DNA of 23,245 bases, from NCBI GenBank assembly GCA_949289625.1, contig CASEPH010000123.1, positions 1 through 23,245 of the forward strand. The letters are read 5' to 3'. The DNA is from an uncultured Clostridia bacterium. GTDB lineage: Bacteria > Bacillota_A > Clostridia > Oscillospirales > Oscillospiraceae. Positions 1-6,379 of this stretch are shown one piece after another. Each line of letters opens with the position of its first letter. The first letter of the stretch is position 1. The position numbers were made by a program, and so were the translations under genes. The notes beneath the pieces were generated by a model. The model did no database searches. It worked only from the letters and a program-made list of their open reading frames with translations, and was not told the DNA's origin.

Positions 1-257
1 TCCTTTATACAAAAGCTGCTGCGAAAGATATTCCAAAACTTAAAGCTGTTCATTTAGATCAAAAGGCCAAGGCATTGATAGAGATTATCCGAAAAAATCC
101 ATATCAGACGCCGCCCAGCTATGAAAAACTGATTGGGGATCTGCACGGGCTGTATTCCAGAAGAATCAACGTACAGCATCGTCTGGTATATGAGGTTTTT
201 GAAAGAGAAAAGAAAATTAAAATTATCAGTCTATGGTCCCATTATGAGCGTACTTGA
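1..257 (+). CDS. YoeB/Txe-family toxin, C-terminal part (5' end outside window)
   Basis: The reading frame is open from base 3 to the TGA at 255-257, giving 84 residues, so the start lies at or before the window edge. The first in-frame ATG (75) falls inside the conserved domain and is unlikely to be the real start. The C-terminal half matches the YoeB/Txe branch of the RelE toxins. It has a Y-E-K-L stretch at the position of the family's catalytic Glu, then G-L-Y-S-R-R-I-N carrying the catalytic Arg, then H-R-L-V-Y-E-V, and it ends in W-S-H-Y-E with the His-Tyr pair. Members of this family bind ribosomes and cleave mRNA at the A site, and are held inactive by a small antitoxin (YefM/Axe type) usually encoded just upstream. 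That antitoxin gene would be outside the window. All recognisable catalytic positions are present, so the toxin looks intact. Family assignment is by motif only. Confidence 0.8.
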   Translation, partial: LYTKAAAKDIPKLKAVHLDQKAKALIEIIRKNPYQTPPSYEKLIGDLHGLYSRRINVQHRLVYEVFEREKKIKIISLWSHYERT

Positions 258-513
258 AAAGTACCTCAATTCTGACGAAAAGGCTTGACCTTTTCCAAAA
301 AATGCTGTAAATTATACCTGATACTTGACCGGGCGTACAGCGGCTCCGCTGTGGGAGGGACACCCGCAGCAGGGCACTGGCATGGCCCCTTAAAGTATTT
401 GAGAATCGCTTCGCTCCCGGCACTCAGACGCTGCCCGGACCAGACTGCCAACAGTCTGTTGCCGGAATGCGGCAGGGACGTATGGGCTTTGACTTTATAT
501 CGCGCAGCGATAT

Positions 514-584
514 AAAAAGACCGCCCATTCCTGCGGGAACAGGAATGGGCGATAGAAGCCTGTAACATAGACGTTCTAACAGAC
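514..584 (-). ncRNA. Candidate small RNA of about 70 nt
   Basis: This is the predicted transcript between the minus-strand promoter at 591-619 and the hairpin at 523-550. That hairpin has an 11-bp perfect stem and a 6-nt loop, and on the minus strand it is followed by GGTCTTTTTAT, a usable intrinsic terminator tail. No start codon with a ribosome binding site and no known RNA family was recognised. It could instead be an attenuated leader whose full transcript continues through the palindromes between 337 and 514. Boundaries are estimates. Confidence 0.4.
523..550 (-). terminator. Intrinsic terminator hairpin (minus strand)
   Basis: Perfect 11-bp stem with arms 523-533 and 540-550 and a 6-nt loop. 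The T-tract lies only on the minus-strand exit side (TTTTT at about 514-518), so the hairpin terminates leftward transcription. The plus-strand exit side has no T run. Confidence 0.55.
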
Positions 585-590
585 ACACCT

Positions 591-619
591 ATGATACACG
601 ACCCAACCGTCGTTGTCAA
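591..619 (-). promoter_or_regulatory. Strong sigma-A type promoter reading into a short RNA
   Basis: On the minus strand there is a perfect -35 box TTGACA (619-614), a 17-bp spacer, and a -10 box TATCAT (596-591). Transcription should start near 584. No open frame with a ribosome binding site follows before the terminator hairpin at 523-550. Confidence 0.65.
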
Positions 620-1009
620 GTATGTTTGCCGAAAAATCTTTCATTTCGGGTTAAGGGAACGCCGCCGCAGATGGCCAAACCATTGCGGTAATACCGGAGT
701 ACATCGCAAGTAGGTACCGTGGCATGAGTTTGCCAGGACGTGCAGCCGCTGCATCCAACAAGCTGCATCGAGCAAACGCGCCGTATTGGCGTTCCTTGCG
801 AGAGGCGCTGACGCGCTCTTGCAGGGGTTGCTGGATTCAGGGTTGTGTCCTGTCTCCATGGGAACGGATACCGACACATGAAACGCCTCAAAGCTCTGGG
901 GATCAACGCTCTGTACGCCTTTTTCGCGTTTAATCGGCCTTCATATCTTTATTTCTGGGAATACCGGAGGAGCAGTCTGCCATCAGGCTGTTGCTCCGGG
1001 CTTCCTTTA

Positions 1010-1086
<77 letters not shown>

Positions 1087-1095
1087 ATAGGGATG

Positions 1096-1169
1096 TGGAG
1101 CGGGTGGGGGGAATCGAACCCCTGTATTCAGCTTGGGAAGCTGATGTTCTACCATTGAACTACACCCGC
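1096..1169 (-). tRNA. tRNA-Gly (anticodon CCC)
   Basis: Complete 74-nt cloverleaf on the minus strand. The acceptor stem is GCGGGTG/CACCCGC, the D arm GTTC/GAAC, the anticodon stem TCAGC/GCTGA around TTCCCAA, and the T arm CAGGGG-type with TTCGATT. The discriminator is T and CCA is encoded (1098-1096). Anticodon CCC reads the glycine codon GGG. It is the promoter-proximal member of the two-gene tRNA operon. Confidence 0.95.
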
Positions 1170-1181
1170 AATGTGAGATAG

Positions 1182-1210
1182 ATTATAGCACCAAACGAAG
1201 TAAAATGCAA
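1182..1210 (-). promoter_or_regulatory. Promoter of the tRNA-Gly/tRNA-Val operon
   Basis: On the minus strand the -35 box is TTGCAT (1210-1205), the spacer is 17 bp and the -10 box is a perfect TATAAT (1187-1182). The -10 box sits 12 bp before the first tRNA base, so the primary transcript has almost no leader, as is usual for stable RNA genes. Confidence 0.8.
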
Positions 1211-1294
1211 GAGAAATCTTTGAAAAATTTTCAGGTTTATATCTCGTCACAGAAGCTGCAGGAAAATGCATTGATTTTACGGTAAAAAGTGCCG

Positions 1295-1324
1295 TAGACA
1301 AATAAAACGCCGACATGCTATGAT
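1295..1324 (+). promoter_or_regulatory. Promoter of the rnf operon
   Basis: The -35 box is TAGACA (1295-1300) and the spacer is 18 bp. The -10 box TATGAT (1319-1324) is preceded by TGC, making it an extended -10. It diverges from the tRNA promoter about 85 bp away. The start site would be near 1331, leaving a leader of about 70 nt before rnfC. Confidence 0.55.
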
Positions 1325-1343
1325 AGTTTCGTCTAAATCTATT

Positions 1344-1382
1344 CTCTCCCGGCAGCGGTGGAATAGCAGGGAGAGACTTTTT
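1344..1382 (+). promoter_or_regulatory. Attenuator-like hairpin in the rnf leader
   Basis: A 7-bp perfect inverted repeat CTCTCCC (1344-1350) / GGGAGAG (1369-1375) with an 18-nt loop is followed by AC and a TTTTT run (1378-1382). It lies between the rnf promoter and the rnfC ribosome binding site. The arrangement resembles a weak intrinsic terminator or attenuator, but no competing antiterminator stem or known riboswitch was identified. Confidence 0.35.
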
Positions 1383-1399
1383 AATGAGAGGTGAAGAAT

Positions 1400-2713
1400 A
1401 TGGCTGGGTTTTTCGGCGGGGTACATCCCAACGATCAAAAATCCCTGACCTGCGAAAAGGCCATCGTGCCGCTTCCGGCCCCAAAGCAGGTGGTGATCCC
1501 CATGTCCATGCACATCGGCGCACCCTGTCAGCCTCTGGTGAAAAAGGGCGACAGTGTGACGGTGGGCCAGAAGATCGGGGATAATACGGGTCTGTGCGTA
1601 CCGGTACATGCGTCGGTGTCCGGCACAGTGGCAGCGGTGGAGCCGCGGCCCCATCCCAACGGTACCATGGTCATGAGCGTGGTCATTGACAACGATTTTC
1701 AGGATACCCTGTGTCCTGATATCTGTGCCCCGGCGGATGTGGATGCTCTGTCAGGAGAGGAACTGACAAAGCGGATTCATGAGGCCGGCATATCCGGCAT
1801 GGGCGGCGCCACCTTCCCCACGGACGTGAAGATCTCCAGCGGCCTCGGCAAGCTGGATACCATCATCGTCAACGCCGCCGAGTGCGAGCCCTACATCACA
1901 GCGGATGATCGGCTCCTGCGGGAGACGCCGGAACGGGTCATCGGCGGACTGCGGGTGCTGCTGAAGATCTTTGGTCTGGAAAAGGGCTATATCGGCATCG
2001 AGGCCAATAAAAAGACCGCCATCTCCATTTTGAAACAGCAGTGTCCCAGCGGAGGCGACGTGGTGGTGCAGGTATTGAAGACCCGCTATCCCCAGGGCGC
2101 AGAAAAACAGCTGATCCAGACCATCACCGGACGGCAGGTGCCTCCCGGCGGACTGCCGGCAGCCGTGGGCTGCGGCGTGTTCAACGCGGCCACCTGCGCG
2201 GCCATCTATGACGCGGTGTATCTGGGCATGCCGCTGGTCCGCCGTGCCGTCACCGTCACCGGAAAGGCCATCAAAAATCCCGGCAACTTCCTGGTGCCCA
2301 TCGGCACCCCCTATACGGATCTGATCGCTGCGGCAGAAGGCTTTGCCTCGGATCCCTACAAAGTACTTACCGGCGGTCCCATGATGGGCATTGCCCAGTT
2401 TGATCTGAGTGTTCCCGTCATCAAGGGCACCAACGCCATCACCTGCTTCTCCCAGAAGGACAATCAGGAGGTCAAGGTTCCCCACTGTATCCGCTGCGGC
2501 CGGTGCGTCAGCGCCTGTCCCATGCACCTGATGCCCCTGTACCTCTACCAGGCGGAGCGGAAGGATAACATCGACGAGCTCAACCGCCGGAACATCTCCG
2601 ACTGCATCGAGTGCGGCTCCTGCGCCTACATCTGCCCGGCCAGAATTCCTCTGGTTCAGAGCTTTAAGAACGCCAAGGCCAAAGTTCGTGCGGCTGCGGC
2701 CAAGAAGAATTAA
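1400..2713 (+). CDS. rnfC: RnfC, NADH-side subunit of the Rnf ferredoxin:NAD+ oxidoreductase
   Basis: This is the peripheral cytoplasmic subunit of the Rnf complex. It carries the NADH-oxidising flavin site and passes electrons through Fe-S clusters. The chosen ATG (1400) gives 437 aa beginning M-A-G-F-F-G-G-V-H-P, typical of RnfC, and is preceded by a GAGAGGTG ribosome binding site about 6 bp away. An in-frame GTG at 1391 lies within that site and is not preferred. The glycine-rich G-M-G-G-A-T-F-P-T motif of the flavin/NADH domain is present at about residues 130-138. Two [4Fe-4S] ferredoxin motifs lie near the C terminus: Cys363, 366, 369, 373 and Cys402, 405, 408, 412. It is first in the operon. 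Its TAA runs directly into the GGAGG of rnfD, 15 bp before the rnfD start. Length is normal for clostridial RnfC. Confidence 0.95.
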   Translation: MAGFFGGVHPNDQKSLTCEKAIVPLPAPKQVVIPMSMHIGAPCQPLVKKGDSVTVGQKIGDNTGLCVPVHASVSGTVAAVEPRPHPNGTMVMSVVIDNDFQDTLCPDICAPADVDALSGEELTKRIHEAGISGMGGATFPTDVKISSGLGKLDTIIVNAAECEPYITADDRLLRETPERVIGGLRVLLKIFGLEKGYIGIEANKKTAISILKQQCPSGGDVVVQVLKTRYPQGAEKQLIQTITGRQVPPGGLPAAVGCGVFNAATCAAIYDAVYLGMPLVRRAVTVTGKAIKNPGNFLVPIGTPYTDLIAAAEGFASDPYKVLTGGPMMGIAQFDLSVPVIKGTNAITCFSQKDNQEVKVPHCIRCGRCVSACPMHLMPLYLYQAERKDNIDELNRRNISDCIECGSCAYICPARIPLVQSFKNAKAKVRAAAAKKN

Positions 2714-2728
2714 GGAGGCGAGAACATC

Positions 2729-3724
2729 ATGGATCAAGAACAAATCAAGCTTACCCTGTCCTGCTCGCCCCATGTCCATTCGCCGGACAACACCAGAAGC
2801 ATTATGCTGGACGTGGTCATCGCCCTGATTCCGGCCATGATCGGCGCCGTCTATTTCTTCGGACTCCGGGCCCTGATGGTCATGGCGGTGTCCGTGGCGG
2901 CCTGTGTCATCTTCGAGTGGCTCTACCGGCTGCTGCTGAAGAAGGACCGGACCATCGGCGACTGCTCCGCTGTGGTCACCGGCATTCTGCTGGCTCTTGT
3001 CTGTCCCGCCACCATCCCCTACTGGACCATCATCATCGGCGACTTCTTTGCCATCGTGGTGGTAAAGCAGCTCTTCGGCGGCATCGGCTGTAACTTTTTG
3101 AATCCCGCCCTGGCGGGCCGGGCGTTCCTGTTCTCCTACCCGGTGATCATGAGCACCTGGACCAAGGTTGGCACATCTCTTTCGGTCTTCGGCTCCAATG
3201 CCGACGCCGTCACCGCCGCCACCCCCATGAGCTATCTCCATCAGGGTATGCTCCCCAAGGACAGCCTGCTGGACTGCTTCATCGGCTCCATCGGCGGTTC
3301 CATGGGTGAGACCTCCGCCATTTTGCTGCTGGTGGGCCTGATCTATCTGCTGGTGCGGAAGATCATCTCCATCCGGATTCCCCTGGCCTTTGTGGCCACG
3401 GTGGCCGTCATCGCCTTCCTGCTGCCCCAGGGGAACGACCGTCTGGTCTGGACCGGCTATCAGGTGCTCTCCGGCGGCCTGCTGCTGGGCGCCATCTTCA
3501 TGGCCACCGACTACGCCACCTCTCCTGTCACCGTCTGGGGCCAGGTGATCTATGGCATCGGCTGCGGCGTCATCACCATGGCCATCCGGTACCTGGGGGC
3601 CTACGCTGAGGGCGTATCCTATGCCATTCTCATTATGAACGTCACCGTGTTCCTGCTGGATAAGGTGGGGATGCCCCGCCGGTTCGGTGCGGTAAAAACC
3701 AAGAAGGAGGCCCAGACCAAATGA
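2729..3724 (+). CDS. rnfD: RnfD, flavinylated membrane subunit
   Basis: RnfD is a polytopic membrane subunit of Rnf (331 aa here, about eight to ten hydrophobic segments) that holds a covalently bound FMN. The attachment motif reads D159-A-V-T162-A-A-T165, matching the ApbE flavin-transferase consensus D-x-x-(S/T)-(G/A)-A-T. Thr165 is the expected FMN acceptor. AGGAGG sits just after the rnfC stop, 8-10 bp before the ATG. The stop overlaps the rnfG start (ATGA at 3721-3724), so translation of the two flavoproteins is probably coupled. No apbE gene is present in the window, so the transferase must be encoded elsewhere. Confidence 0.94.
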   Translation: MDQEQIKLTLSCSPHVHSPDNTRSIMLDVVIALIPAMIGAVYFFGLRALMVMAVSVAACVIFEWLYRLLLKKDRTIGDCSAVVTGILLALVCPATIPYWTIIIGDFFAIVVVKQLFGGIGCNFLNPALAGRAFLFSYPVIMSTWTKVGTSLSVFGSNADAVTAATPMSYLHQGMLPKDSLLDCFIGSIGGSMGETSAILLLVGLIYLLVRKIISIRIPLAFVATVAVIAFLLPQGNDRLVWTGYQVLSGGLLLGAIFMATDYATSPVTVWGQVIYGIGCGVITMAIRYLGAYAEGVSYAILIMNVTVFLLDKVGMPRRFGAVKTKKEAQTK

Positions 3725-4266
3725 CTGCTGCAAACACGAATTCCACAGGCTACCTGGTAAAGCTCACCGGGACCCTGCTGCTGATCTCCGTGGTGGTGGC
3801 GGGACTTTTGGGCCTTACCAATCATATCACTGCCGACAAGATCGCCGCCATCAACGAGGAAAAGACGGCGGCCTCCATGGAGGAGGTACTGCCGGCGGAC
3901 TCCTACACCGAGCTCACCTATACCGGCTCGGACCCCAATGTAACGGCCATCTATGAGGCCGCCGGCCAGGGCTATGTGGTGGAGGTTTCTCCCTCCGGCT
4001 TTGGCGGCGCCATCGACATGGTGGTGGGGGTCAAATCCGACGGCACCGTGTCCGGCGTGGCCATCGTGTCCATGTCCGAGACCTCGGGCTTGGGCGCCAA
4101 CGCCAGCAAGGACAGCTTCCGGAGCCAGTATGTGGGCAAATCCGGCACCCTGGCGGTAACCAAGGACGGCGGCGAAATTGACGCGCTGACCGGCGCCACC
4201 ATCACCTCCCGTGCCGTGACCAACGGTGTCAACAGCGCCCTGGCAGCGGCAGCGGAAATGGGTTAA
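3721..4266 (+). CDS. rnfG: RnfG, FMN-binding subunit
   Basis: RnfG is a single-span membrane protein whose FMN-binding domain faces the outside (181 aa). One N-terminal transmembrane helix (about residues 17-36) is followed by the FMN_bind domain. That domain ends in D154-A-L-T157-G-A-T160-I-T-S, the ApbE recognition motif, with Thr160 as the covalent FMN site. The upstream segment S-G-L-G-A-N-A is also typical of RnfG/NqrC. The start ATG overlaps the rnfD stop by 4 nt. Its TAA runs into GGAGG for rnfE. Confidence 0.94.
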   Translation: MTAANTNSTGYLVKLTGTLLLISVVVAGLLGLTNHITADKIAAINEEKTAASMEEVLPADSYTELTYTGSDPNVTAIYEAAGQGYVVEVSPSGFGGAIDMVVGVKSDGTVSGVAIVSMSETSGLGANASKDSFRSQYVGKSGTLAVTKDGGEIDALTGATITSRAVTNGVNSALAAAAEMG

Positions 4267-4278
4267 GGAGGCAGCGCT

Positions 4279-4914
4279 ATGAATATCAAAAAGCAATTCC
4301 GTGACGGACTTTTGACCCAAAACCCGGTACTGGTACAGCTGCTGGGTATGTGCTCCACCATGGCCATCACCACCACCTTGTTCAACGGCCTGGGCATGGG
4401 CGTCTGCGTCACCATCATTCTCATCTGTTCCAACGTGGTCATCTCCCTGCTGCGGAAGGTGATCCCCTCCAAGATCCGCATTGCGGCCTATATCGTGGTC
4501 ATTGCAGGCTTCGTCACCATGGTGGACCTGCTGATGCAGGCCTACCTGCCGGATCTCAGCGAATCCCTGGGTATCTTCATTCCCCTGATCGTGGTCAACT
4601 GTATCATCCTGGGCCGGGCCGAGGCCTTTGCCTCGAAAAATTCCGTCGGCGCTTCCGCCCTGGACGGCGTGTTCCAGGGACTGGGCTACACCATCGTGCT
4701 GGTGATTATGTGCCTGATCCGGGAGCTGCTGGGCAGCGGTACCTTCGGCGGCGGCCTTCTGGGGGTTGACGGCGCGGGCATCCGGATCCTGCCGGAGCAG
4801 TTCCCCGCCATGATGCTGATTCTGCCGGTGGGCGGCTTCCTGACCCTGGGCGTCCTCATCGCCCTGGTCCAGTTTATCCTCAGCCGCAGCAAGAAAGGAG
4901 CTGACGACAAATGA
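4279..4914 (+). CDS. rnfE: RnfE, membrane subunit carrying half of the intramembrane Fe-S site
   Basis: Polytopic membrane protein of the RnfA/RnfE (NqrD/NqrE) family, 211 aa with about six transmembrane helices. It pairs with RnfA in opposite topology around an intramembrane [2Fe-2S] cluster. The two expected cysteine ligands are visible: Cys25 in L-G-M-C-S-T-M and Cys108 in V-V-N-C-I-I-L-G. GGAGG follows the rnfG stop, and the ATG is 12 bp after it. The C-terminal tail is basic and ends in a 4-nt ATGA overlap with rnfA. This 211-aa form with the longer tail fits RnfE rather than RnfA. Confidence 0.93.
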   Translation: MNIKKQFRDGLLTQNPVLVQLLGMCSTMAITTTLFNGLGMGVCVTIILICSNVVISLLRKVIPSKIRIAAYIVVIAGFVTMVDLLMQAYLPDLSESLGIFIPLIVVNCIILGRAEAFASKNSVGASALDGVFQGLGYTIVLVIMCLIRELLGSGTFGGGLLGVDGAGIRILPEQFPAMMLILPVGGFLTLGVLIALVQFILSRSKKGADDK

Positions 4915-5489
4915 CACTGCTTTCCATCGCCATCGGGGCCATTCTGGTCAACAACTTCATTCTGTCCCAGTTCTTAGGCATCTGCCCCTTTATGGGCGTC
5001 TCCAAGAAGATGGATACCGCTCTGGGCATGGGCATCGCCGTGACCTTCGTCATGGGCGTGGCCTCCGCAGTGACCTACGCGGTGAATCTGCTGCTGGTTC
5101 GGCTGGGCCTGGACTATATGCAGACCGTGGCCTATATTCTGGTCATCGCCGCCCTGGTACAGCTCATTGAGATGTTTTTGCAGAAGTCGGTGCCGGCCCT
5201 CTATTCGGCCCTGGGCATCTACCTGCCCCTCATCACCACCAACTGCGCCGTTCTGGGCGTGGCCCTGCAGAACACCCAAAACGGCTATAACTTCATCGAA
5301 TCCGTGGTCTACGGCGTCACCGGCGGTCTGGGCTTTACCCTGGCCATCATCCTCTTCGCATCGGTGCGGGAGCGGCTGGAGTCCTCCAGCGACTGTCCCA
5401 AGTGCTTCGAGGGCTTTCCTCTGGCGCTGATCTCCGCGGGTCTCATCGCCCTGGCCTTTATGGGCTTCCAGGGCCTGACCATCGGATAA
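4911..5489 (+). CDS. rnfA: RnfA, membrane subunit carrying the other half of the intramembrane Fe-S site
   Basis: 192 aa with six predicted transmembrane helices, homologous to RnfE. The N terminus reads F-I-L-S-Q-F-L-G-I-C-P-F-M-G-V, which is highly characteristic of RnfA. Cys25 and Cys112 (T-T-N-C-A-V-L-G) are the expected [2Fe-2S] ligands. The start overlaps the rnfE stop by 4 nt, so the two halves of the cluster site should be made in equal amounts. A further Cys pair near the C terminus (S-D-C-P-K-C) is of unknown role. The stop codon is followed directly by GGAGGC for rnfB. Confidence 0.95.
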   Translation: MTLLSIAIGAILVNNFILSQFLGICPFMGVSKKMDTALGMGIAVTFVMGVASAVTYAVNLLLVRLGLDYMQTVAYILVIAALVQLIEMFLQKSVPALYSALGIYLPLITTNCAVLGVALQNTQNGYNFIESVVYGVTGGLGFTLAIILFASVRERLESSSDCPKCFEGFPLALISAGLIALAFMGFQGLTIG

Positions 5490-5501
5490 GGAGGCGGCAA
5501 T

Positions 5502-6326
5502 ATGAATATACTGTATGCGATTTTGGTGCTGGGCATCATGGGCGGCGTGTTCGGCCTGGTGCTGGCCATCGCCTCCAAGGTGTTCTATGTGGAAAAGGAT
5601 GAACGGCTGGAGCCGGTGACGGAGGCCCTGCCCGGTGCCAACTGCGGCGGCTGCGGCTACAGCGGCTGCGCGGCCTATGCCCAGGCCATTGTGGACGGCA
5701 AGGCAAAGCTGGGGCTGTGCGCCGCCGGCGGCAAAGAGAGCGTAGACAAGATCGCGGCCATTATGGGCATGGAGTCCGTGGCCATGGAGCGGAAGGTGGC
5801 TCTGGTCAAATGCCGGGGCGTCAACGCTGCCAAAAAGGGCCGCTACGATGGCATCACCGACTGTGCTGCTGCGGCGAAAATCGCCGGCGGCGGTCCCAAC
5901 CGCTGCGCCTACGGCTGCTTGGGCTTCGGCAACTGCGTCAAGGCCTGCCCTGAGGGAGCCATCTCCCTGAAAAACGGCGTGGCCTGGGTGGATCACGAGA
6001 AGTGTATCGGCTGTATGGCCTGCCAGGCCGCATGTCCCCAGGGCATCATTGAGGCGGTGCCCTACGATCAGGACATCGTGGTGGCCTGCTCCTCCAAGGA
6101 AAAGGGCGCGGCTCTGCGGAAATACTGCGACATCGGCTGTATTGGCTGTAAGCTCTGTGAAAAGACCTGCGAGCACGACGCCATCCATGTGGTGGATAAC
6201 CTGGCCCGCATCGACTATACCAAGTGCGTCAGCTGTTCCGCCTGTGCGGAGAAGTGCCCCCGGCACCTCATTGCGGACTGCAACCTGAAAAACGAGTTCA
6301 ATATCGTGGAACCAAAGTCCCGGTAA
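5502..6326 (+). CDS. rnfB: RnfB, ferredoxin-interacting Fe-S subunit
   Basis: RnfB is the electron-entry subunit that takes electrons from reduced ferredoxin (274 aa). An N-terminal transmembrane anchor (about residues 4-24) is followed by the Fe-S domain E-A-L-P-G-A-N-C48-G-G-C51-G-Y-S-G-C56. Four ferredoxin-type cluster motifs follow: Cys135/139/145/149, Cys168/171/174/178, Cys209/213/216/219/223 and Cys242/245/248/252. Clostridial RnfB proteins are cysteine-rich in the same way. It is the last gene of the operon and lies directly before the bidirectional terminator at 6337-6373. The ribosome binding site is AAGGAGGC, joined to the rnfA stop. Confidence 0.94.
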   Translation: MNILYAILVLGIMGGVFGLVLAIASKVFYVEKDERLEPVTEALPGANCGGCGYSGCAAYAQAIVDGKAKLGLCAAGGKESVDKIAAIMGMESVAMERKVALVKCRGVNAAKKGRYDGITDCAAAAKIAGGGPNRCAYGCLGFGNCVKACPEGAISLKNGVAWVDHEKCIGCMACQAACPQGIIEAVPYDQDIVVACSSKEKGAALRKYCDIGCIGCKLCEKTCEHDAIHVVDNLARIDYTKCVSCSACAEKCPRHLIADCNLKNEFNIVEPKSR

Positions 6327-6336
6327 CAAGCGTCAT

Positions 6337-6379
6337 AAAGTCCCCTGTTTTCATCTCGAAAACAGGGGACTTTGTTTTA
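6337..6379. terminator. Bidirectional terminator between rnfB and the activase operon
   Basis: A perfect 16-bp stem, AAAGTCCCCTGTTTTC (6337-6352) and its complement (6358-6373), surrounds a 5-nt loop. A-rich and T-rich flanks allow it to work for both converging operons. The stop codon of the minus-strand gene (6377-6379) lies just outside the stem. Confidence 0.9.

Larger units (their letters stand above)
258..1009. other. Gene-poor, hairpin-rich intergenic region
   Basis: I see no protein gene here. Open frames exist on both strands, but none has a convincing ribosome binding site or a recognisable domain. The left half (337-550) contains five perfect inverted repeats. They are 7 bp at 337-343/346-352, 7 bp at 441-447/452-458, 5 bp at 460-464/470-474, 8 bp at 496-503/507-514, and 11 bp at 523-533/540-550. 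A consensus promoter on the minus strand (591-619) reads into the last of these. The right half (620-1009) lies downstream of two minus-strand tRNA genes and could be their 3' trailer. It has an imperfect inverted repeat, G-G-A-G-C-A...T-G-C-T-C-C, around 968-997, but no clear T-tract terminator. A weak plus-strand promoter-like pair (TTGACC at 285-290, TAAATT at 308-313, 17-bp spacer) follows the toxin gene. Confidence 0.55.

Noticed and set aside
330..550. Possible CRISPR array
   Set aside because: The palindromes differ from one another and are not regularly spaced; no direct repeat unit of 24-40 bp exists here or elsewhere in the window.
641..906. Minus-strand open frames of 78 and 96 aa in the gene-poor region
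   Set aside because: There is no convincing ribosome binding site, no hydrophobic or structural pattern and no recognisable motif. Listed as unexplained sequence instead of genes.
1751..3733. 660-aa open frame on the minus strand antisense to rnfC and rnfD
   Set aside because: It is antisense to two clearly functional genes, has a His/Gly/Asp-rich composition typical of reverse-complemented GC-rich codons, and shows no domain.
3619..6329. 432-aa and 451-aa open frames on the minus strand antisense to rnfG, rnfE, rnfA and rnfB
   Set aside because: Same antisense artefact: low-complexity His/Gln/Asp/Gly composition, opposite real genes with full motif sets.
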